Notes under the pieces: generated by a model
Told to the model about the DNA's origin: nothing
Seen by the model: only the letters and a program-made list of their open reading frames with translations
Database searches by the model: none
Program-made: the position numbers and the translations under genes
In this document: positions 59,672-64,000 of the stretch, in pieces
Layout: each line of letters opens with the position of its first letter
Numbering within the stretch: position 1 is the first letter of the stretch
Source: Sutcliffiella horikoshii DSM 8719
Lineage (GTDB): Bacteria; Bacillota; Bacilli; Bacillales; Bacillaceae_I
Assembly: GCA_001648575.1 (NCBI GenBank)
Contig: LQXN01000063.1
Coordinates: 62,001-126,000, forward strand
Reading direction: 5' to 3'
Length of the DNA: 64,000 nt

Positions 59672-59858
59672 GCTGCTGATTTCCATTCCAGGGGCTTCGC
59701 TTTCCGCGGGCGGTCATTAAGCCTCTTCGGCTACTCCGGCATGGTACATGTCCCTTCCTCCCGCAGGACAAGGACGGCTACGTGAGCAATTCATTGTACG
59801 AAAAAAATGCGTTAACATTTTCGAGGAGTCTGCGCCCCTTCCACTGCAATCAACAAGG
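59672..59858 (+). repeat. Dispersed repeat family A, copy 6 (long form)
   Basis: 187 bp from GCTGCTGATTTCC to GCAATCAACAAGGG. It has the usual GGGGCTTCGCTTTCCGCGGG and AGGAGTCTGCGCCCC, but the middle holds a different block (GGTACATGTCCCTTCCTCCCG). It ends 56 bp before the pbpG start codon, so the pbpG promoter is inside it or between. Nothing else is seen in 59355-59671. Confidence 0.85.
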
Positions 59859-59914
59859 GTTTGCAATTATTTATATTACTATATTCACGCTATCAGACAG
59901 GGGGTTTGAGAAAA

Positions 59915-61987
59915 GTGGAGTTAATCACTAATGATCGGTTTCAGCAAGTAATTAAATATGTTCGCGCTTTGTTTTTCATCGGGATTATCCTATCAATCTC
60001 TTTCTTCCTGCTTGTTGGCGGTGTGTGGATTTATGCAAAATCCAAGGGTGCCCCTCCTCTTTCTGTGACGCAGTCGTCGATCATCTACAGTAAGGATGGA
60101 TCGATCATCGGTGAGGCCCATAGCGGGGAGAAGCGGTATTGGGTTTCGCTTGATGAGATTTCCCCTTTTTTGATTGATGCCACGATTGCAGTTGAGGACC
60201 GGCGCTTTTTCAGTCATCATGGTTTTGATCCTAAGCGGATTGGCGGTGCGATCCTTGCTGATATCAAGGCGCGTGCGAAGGTTCAGGGTGCGAGCACGAT
60301 CTCCCAACAGTATGCACGTAATCTTTTCCTCGTTCACGATAAGACGTGGAAACGGAAAATGGATGAGGCACTTTATACGATCAGAATTGAAGCGAACTAT
60401 TCGAAGGAAGAGATCCTCGAGGGTTATTTAAATACTATTTACTATGGTCATGGCGCTTATGGGATTGAATCTGCGTCTTATTATTACTTCAACAAGCCGG
60501 CAAAAGAATTGACGTTGTCAGAAGCTAGCATGCTTGCCGGGATCCCAAAAGGTCCAGGGGTATTTTCCCCTTATGTGGACAGCGAACGGGCCAGCCAAAG
60601 ACAGCAAGTGGTCCTGAATTCGATGGTGGAAAACGGCTCCCTTACGAAAGAGGAAGCCGAAGCAGCTTTGGCACAACCGCTGTCATATGGAAACCGTGAA
60701 CATTTGCCGAAAGAATTCATGGCACCTTATTTTCAAGATGCGGTAAGGGCTGTCATCAGAAATGAGCTGAATCTGCAAGAGGAGTTGGAGATGGGAGGAC
60801 TTCATATCTATACCACCTTGGATCCCAAACTCCAAGCCATCGCTGAGGAAGAAGTCGAGAAAACGTTCAGCCCGGAATCTGCGATGCAGGTTGGATTTGT
60901 TTCGATGGATCCGAAAACAGGCAGGGTCCTGGCACTTGTCGGCGGAAGGGATTATGATGAGAGTCCCTATAACCGCGTGACACAGGCGGAAAGACAACCA
61001 GGGTCTACTTTTAAGCCTTTGTTGTATTACCGTGCTTTAGAGCAGGGGTTCACCCCGTCGACTGGATTCCGCAGTGAGGTGACGACATTCCAGGTGGATG
61101 AGGGGCGTTCGACATATACGCCGCATAATTTTAATAACTATTATGCCAATGACACGTTGACGATGATGCAGGCTTTGCCTCTGTCCGATAATATTTATGC
61201 TGTGAAAACGCATCTTTTGCTTGGGGAAGATGAACTGACCAAACAGGCAAAAGCGCTGGGAATCACCTCGCAGATCAAGGACGTCCCGTCACTTGCACTT
61301 GGGACTTCCCCTGTCAGGGTGCTTGATATGGCGAATGCGTACAGTGTGTTTGCAAATGGTGGAAAAGCGGTCAAGCCCGTGTTTATTGAAAAAGTGGTGA
61401 ATTACCGCGGGGAGGTTCTTTTTGAGCGGGAAAAAGAAACGAAGCAGCTGTTGGATCCAGATGTGACATTCGTTTTGAATCATATGATGACAGGTATTTT
61501 CGACCCTGCATTGAATGGTTATATGGCCGTTACCGGCAATGCCATCCGTGATCAACTGACAAGGCCTTATGCCGGTAAATCCGGATCAACGGAGGCCGAC
61601 AGCTGGATGATCGGGTATACGCCACAACTGGTGAGTGCGGTCTGGACGGGTTATGACCGCGACCAATCGATTACACTTTGGGCAGAAAAGCAATATGCAA
61701 AAAATCTGTGGGCTGGTTTCATGGAGCGTGCCCTCGACAACAAATCTGTCATGGCGTTCGCACCGACAGAGGGTGTTGTAGGTGTACAGGTCAATCCACA
61801 AAGCGGACTCTTAGCGACAAGCGACTGCCCTGTTTCCCGTTTGAGCTACTATATAAAAGGAACGGAGCCGACGGAATACTGCATGGCCCACTTGAATGAC
61901 GGATCGGCAGAAGAAGCCGCGCCAGAGGAAAGTCCGAAAGAGGAAGCACCGAAGAAGTGGTGGAAGAAGCTTGTGCCTTGGATGTAA
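59915..61987 (+). CDS. pbpG: Class A penicillin-binding protein PbpG (PBP2d)
   Basis: Bifunctional peptidoglycan synthase. 690 residues from the GTG at 59915, ten bases after AGGGGG, giving the length of the B. subtilis protein. One N-terminal transmembrane anchor, then the GT51 glycosyltransferase with Glu94 in AVEDRRFF, then the transpeptidase with Ser364 in STFK, SDN (424-426) and KSGS (555-558). The C-terminus is acidic then WWKKLVPW. In B. subtilis it is made in the forespore under sigma-F for germ-cell-wall synthesis; no clear sigma-F promoter is seen here. Confidence 0.95.
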   Translation: MELITNDRFQQVIKYVRALFFIGIILSISFFLLVGGVWIYAKSKGAPPLSVTQSSIIYSKDGSIIGEAHSGEKRYWVSLDEISPFLIDATIAVEDRRFFSHHGFDPKRIGGAILADIKARAKVQGASTISQQYARNLFLVHDKTWKRKMDEALYTIRIEANYSKEEILEGYLNTIYYGHGAYGIESASYYYFNKPAKELTLSEASMLAGIPKGPGVFSPYVDSERASQRQQVVLNSMVENGSLTKEEAEAALAQPLSYGNREHLPKEFMAPYFQDAVRAVIRNELNLQEELEMGGLHIYTTLDPKLQAIAEEEVEKTFSPESAMQVGFVSMDPKTGRVLALVGGRDYDESPYNRVTQAERQPGSTFKPLLYYRALEQGFTPSTGFRSEVTTFQVDEGRSTYTPHNFNNYYANDTLTMMQALPLSDNIYAVKTHLLLGEDELTKQAKALGITSQIKDVPSLALGTSPVRVLDMANAYSVFANGGKAVKPVFIEKVVNYRGEVLFEREKETKQLLDPDVTFVLNHMMTGIFDPALNGYMAVTGNAIRDQLTRPYAGKSGSTEADSWMIGYTPQLVSAVWTGYDRDQSITLWAEKQYAKNLWAGFMERALDNKSVMAFAPTEGVVGVQVNPQSGLLATSDCPVSRLSYYIKGTEPTEYCMAHLNDGSAEEAAPEESPKEEAPKKWWKKLVPWM

Positions 61988-61989
61988 AT

Positions 61990-62027
61990 AAAGGCAGTTT
62001 TCCGAAGATTTGTTGCTTTTTCGTATT
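61990..62027 (-). repeat. Fragment of repeat family C
   Basis: GGCAGTTTTCCGAAGATTTG then TTGCTTTTTCGTATTT resembles the reverse of the right end of copies 3 and 4. Only one end is present. Confidence 0.55.
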
Positions 62028-62096
62028 TATCTACCAACCGTACTTTTCCAGCTGTGCAAAAAAGTTAGACTAAATAAATAATATCCTGAAAAAATT

Positions 62097-62126
62097 AAAA
62101 CCCCCGGGATGTCTCCCGGGGGTTTT
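62097..62126. terminator. Bidirectional terminator between pbpG and ywhD
   Basis: AAAACCCCCGGGA-tgtc-TCCCGGGGGTTTT, a perfect 13-bp stem with A and T runs outside, between convergent genes. Confidence 0.92.
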
Positions 62127-62257
62127 AGGTGTCCTAGCTTTCCATGTGTTCTACACATGTAGATTTAGTTTACTTTTTTTGTCGTAATAACTCAAGTGGG
62201 TAGAGTCGAACATTCAAAAAAATGTCACAACTTTATTTTCGGTAAGCTATTGACAAA

Positions 62258-62773
62258 TCAACTGGTTGCCAATCCTTTTTTCAATTCGTCAGTAGAACGG
62301 TCCCACATTCCTTTGTCATGTGTCTCCAGATAGTTTTGCAGGATAGCTTTGGAACGGTCATCCATATGGTCCACCATGATATGGCGTTTCATCGATTTAT
62401 CCATTTTATTGACATGCTCCGGAAGCGATTTGTAGCCTCTGCGGATTTCCCTGTCAACGGACATCTCACATGCTGTCACACCAGCATAATACGGCCCCTC
62501 TAACTTGCGGTCGATTGTTACCCATACAAGCCAGTAAGGTTTTCCGTTCGGCACATCCTCCTTGTTCGGAAGGAACTTGATGCCGCGCTCCACCGTGCTT
62601 CGTGCATGCATCGCGCCAATGTCCACAAACGCGTCCCCGCCATCGACATCCACAAACACAGGTGAAACATTATCGAGACTCAATGCCCCGATGCCGAATC
62701 CCCCATGCCCGTCTGTCGGGTCATTTTTTATAATATTAAAGCCAATAGGTTTCTTTTTCTTTTCCTGATCCAT
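62258..62773 (-). CDS. ywhD: YwhD family protein
   Basis: 171 residues, conserved in Bacillaceae next to pbpG, function unknown. KKKPIGFNIIKNDPTDGHGG at the start, then FVDVDGGDAFVDIGAMHARS and a Lys-rich helical C-terminus. No signal peptide, so cytoplasmic. A GC-balanced gene with AAGGGGGCAAGTAAAAC upstream of the ATG. No metal or nucleotide motif is obvious beyond the Asp-rich middle. Confidence 0.88.
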   Translation of the reverse strand: MDQEKKKKPIGFNIIKNDPTDGHGGFGIGALSLDNVSPVFVDVDGGDAFVDIGAMHARSTVERGIKFLPNKEDVPNGKPYWLVWVTIDRKLEGPYYAGVTACEMSVDREIRRGYKSLPEHVNKMDKSMKRHIMVDHMDDRSKAILQNYLETHDKGMWDRSTDELKKGLATS

Positions 62774-62909
62774 GTTTTACTTGCCCCCTTACCATTTATG
62801 TATCTGCTCTAGTAGCCGATGCAATCCTGCCGCTTGCGCTTTTTCTTTCATTATACAATAATTTATGAGAGATGGAAAAACAATAGATGCTTAAAGGAGC
62901 GTGTATGTG

Positions 62910-63095
62910 ATGCCATACGTAACAGTGAAAATGCTAGAAGGACGCAGTGAGGAACAGAAAAAGGCATTGGTGGAAAAAGTGACAACGGCTGTCAGCGAGA
63001 CAACCGGTGCCCCGGAAGAAAAGATCGTAGTATTTATTGAAGAGATGACAAAAGGACATTATGCAGTCGGCGGAAAGCGTTTAAGCGATCAATAA
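62910..63095 (+). CDS. ywhB: 4-oxalocrotonate tautomerase family enzyme YwhB
   Basis: Small hexameric tautomerase of 61 residues. Translation gives MPYVTVKMLEGRS; after Met removal Pro1 is the catalytic base. Arg11 region and the C-terminal GGKRLSDQ are conserved. The ATG at 62910 is used because Pro must follow Met; a GTG three codons upstream is also in frame. The cellular substrate in Bacillus is not known. Ends in a hairpin with T-run. Confidence 0.92.
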   Translation: MPYVTVKMLEGRSEEQKKALVEKVTTAVSETTGAPEEKIVVFIEEMTKGHYAVGGKRLSDQ

Positions 63096-63108
63096 GCTGC
63101 CTGGATTT

Positions 63109-63142
63109 AAGGGATTCGGACTTGGGTTCGAATCCCTTTTCA
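63109..63142 (+). terminator. Terminator of ywhB
   Basis: AAGGGATTCG, ten-base loop, CGAATCCCTT then TTC; perfect 10-bp stem 13 bp after the stop codon. Confidence 0.8.
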
Positions 63143-63201
63143 TTCAGCGGATGGGAAATCACTCGACTTAAGCGAAAAGGAACGGTCAAACTATTTAGCT
63201 G

Positions 63202-64000
63202 TTATTTTAATAACTCTTCCAAAACCGCCTTCTTTTCTTCGATCTTTTTTATATCAAGAGGCTCGAAATATTGCTCCTTGATGCTTCCCACCAGAAATTC
63301 ATACATATCCTTTATGTTGTTGCGGACTACCTTTTCACTTCCTTCTGCGGTCAGGATCAGGCATTCCAACATCGTAAGGACCACAGAAATGTCCTTTTCC
63401 CCGTAAATGCGGATCTGATAAAAGGCTGTATAGAGAATCTCTTGAAAAGTGCGCTGCGGTAGCGTGATGCGCTGTTCTTTTGTGTCATCCAGATAAGAGA
63501 CAGCCTCTGCTTCCACTTCACCGAACTCTATCAGCAGCCTGCTCATATAGCGGATGCAGTTGTTGGCGGTGTTGGGGTCATTGATCCCGGGGGAAATCGC
63601 GCGCAACGCCACTTCCGCAAGCTTTTGAAGGGCAAATTCCGCATCCTGCAACGGTGTCCGCTCCTCCCCTATTTCGATGTAGGCTGTCACATCAAGGTCC
63701 TTCGGCGGCTTTTTGTTAAAATAAACCTCGGCAATCGTGCTGCGTTCGGTCACAAAGTCACCCATTCGTTTTGTGAATAAGAGATAAAATCCATGCTCTT
63801 TCGCCTTTTTGGTCAGGCCATCCATATCTATGACCTGTATGTAGCCAGTGGCTTTTGGCTGAAGTTCTTTCTTTTCGGTGTAGCCAGATGGTGCTTGCAA
63901 TGTTTCGAATGTGAGCTTTTCTTCTTTATAAAGGAGCTTTTTCTTTTTTAGTGAAATCAAGCCTTCTTTCATGAGCCGCTCGATCAGCTTTGAGACCTGG
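63202..64000 (-). CDS. DUF2254 membrane protein, C-terminal part
   Basis: The reading frame stays open to the end of the window, so the gene is cut and its N-terminal half (with the membrane helices of DUF2254 proteins) is outside. The visible soluble part includes GYIQVIDMDGLTKKAKEHG, FVTERSTIAEVY and the signature AEVALRAISPGINDPNTANN, and ends in a Lys/Glu-rich helix. Function unknown. The Met at 63972 is internal (frame upstream reads ..SKLIERLM) and should not be taken as the start. Confidence 0.8.
   Translation of the reverse strand, partial: QVSKLIERLMKEGLISLKKKKLLYKEEKLTFETLQAPSGYTEKKELQPKATGYIQVIDMDGLTKKAKEHGFYLLFTKRMGDFVTERSTIAEVYFNKKPPKDLDVTAYIEIGEERTPLQDAEFALQKLAEVALRAISPGINDPNTANNCIRYMSRLLIEFGEVEAEAVSYLDDTKEQRITLPQRTFQEILYTAFYQIRIYGEKDISVVLTMLECLILTAEGSEKVVRNNIKDMYEFLVGSIKEQYFEPLDIKKIEEKKAVLEELLK

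Noticed and set aside
63121-63136. tRNA T-arm-like sequence GGGTTCGAATCCC
   Set aside because: Only three pairs flank the loop, there is no acceptor, D or anticodon arm nearby, and the sequence is fully explained by the ywhB terminator hairpin.

Overview
The window is chromosome of a Gram-positive, endospore-forming member of the Bacillaceae. The evidence is the gene order, which closely follows the Bacillus subtilis atp-upp-glyA-ywl-spoIIR-prfA-tdk-rho-murAB-fbaA-spo0F-pyrG-rpoE-fadF-clsB-uvsE-argS-speBE-pbpG-ywh segment, the presence of spoIIR, spo0F and pbpG, and strong AGGAGG ribosome binding sites with frequent TTG and GTG starts. I cannot name the species. Almost all genes lie on the minus strand, as expected for a segment transcribed away from oriC. 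The exceptions are a 105-codon unknown gene, ywjG, a GNAT/MORN pair, clsB-uvsE, pbpG and ywhB.

Layout: 1-7.3 kb F1Fo ATP synthase operon (atpZ-I-B-E-F-H-A-G-D and the first codons of atpC) with a good sigma-A promoter at 7229-7257. 7.6-9.9 kb Vpr-like subtilisin. 10-18.5 kb upp, glyA, ywlG, rpiB, a chemotaxis receptor, ywlE, a small membrane protein, mntP, tsaC (ywlC) and ywlB, with a cluster of DnaA boxes at the ywlC-ywlB junction. 18.5-22 kb spoIIR, an unknown plus-strand gene, prmC and prfA. 22-25.6 kb an accessory-looking pair, a GT2-GtrA fusion and a GT-C-like membrane protein, plus a lipoprotein. 25.8-35 kb tdk, rpmE (C-minus form), rho, glpX, murAB, transaldolase, fbaA and spo0F. 35-40.3 kb ywjG, GNAT, MORN-like, pyrG and rpoE. 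40.6-52 kb an acyl-CoA catabolic block: fused isobutyryl-CoA mutase, TetR regulator, two acyl-CoA dehydrogenases, 3-hydroxyacyl-CoA dehydrogenase, thiolase and the FadF Fe-S oxidoreductase. 52-64 kb clsB, uvsE, a XapX protein, argS-ywiB, speE-speB, pbpG, ywhD, ywhB and the 3' part of a DUF2254 gene.

The genes are mostly conserved housekeeping. What stands out is the intergenic space, which is packed with repeated DNA of at least five kinds. Family A is about 130-190 bp with terminal inverted repeats around GTTGATT (seven copies). Family B is built on GGGGTCAGACCCC (about nine sites). Family C is about 170 bp with ends related to GTTGCT and GAAAACAGCC (four copies and a fragment). A tandem array of ten 52-bp units lies between rho and rpmE. 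Two separate arrays of a 21-bp unit, core RTGACGGGATT, share the same layout of five units, a gap of about 42 bp, then three units, one upstream of an acyl-CoA dehydrogenase gene and one upstream of ywiB-argS. The 21-bp arrays are the best candidate here for something undescribed.

Regulatory signals readable from sequence include a matched pair of TetR-type palindromes in front of thiolase and fadF, a perfect CcpA cre between spo0F and fbaA, a sigma-H-like promoter with a 0A box before spo0F, and paired 0A boxes before murAB. All functional calls are by recognition of protein families and motifs; no search was run.
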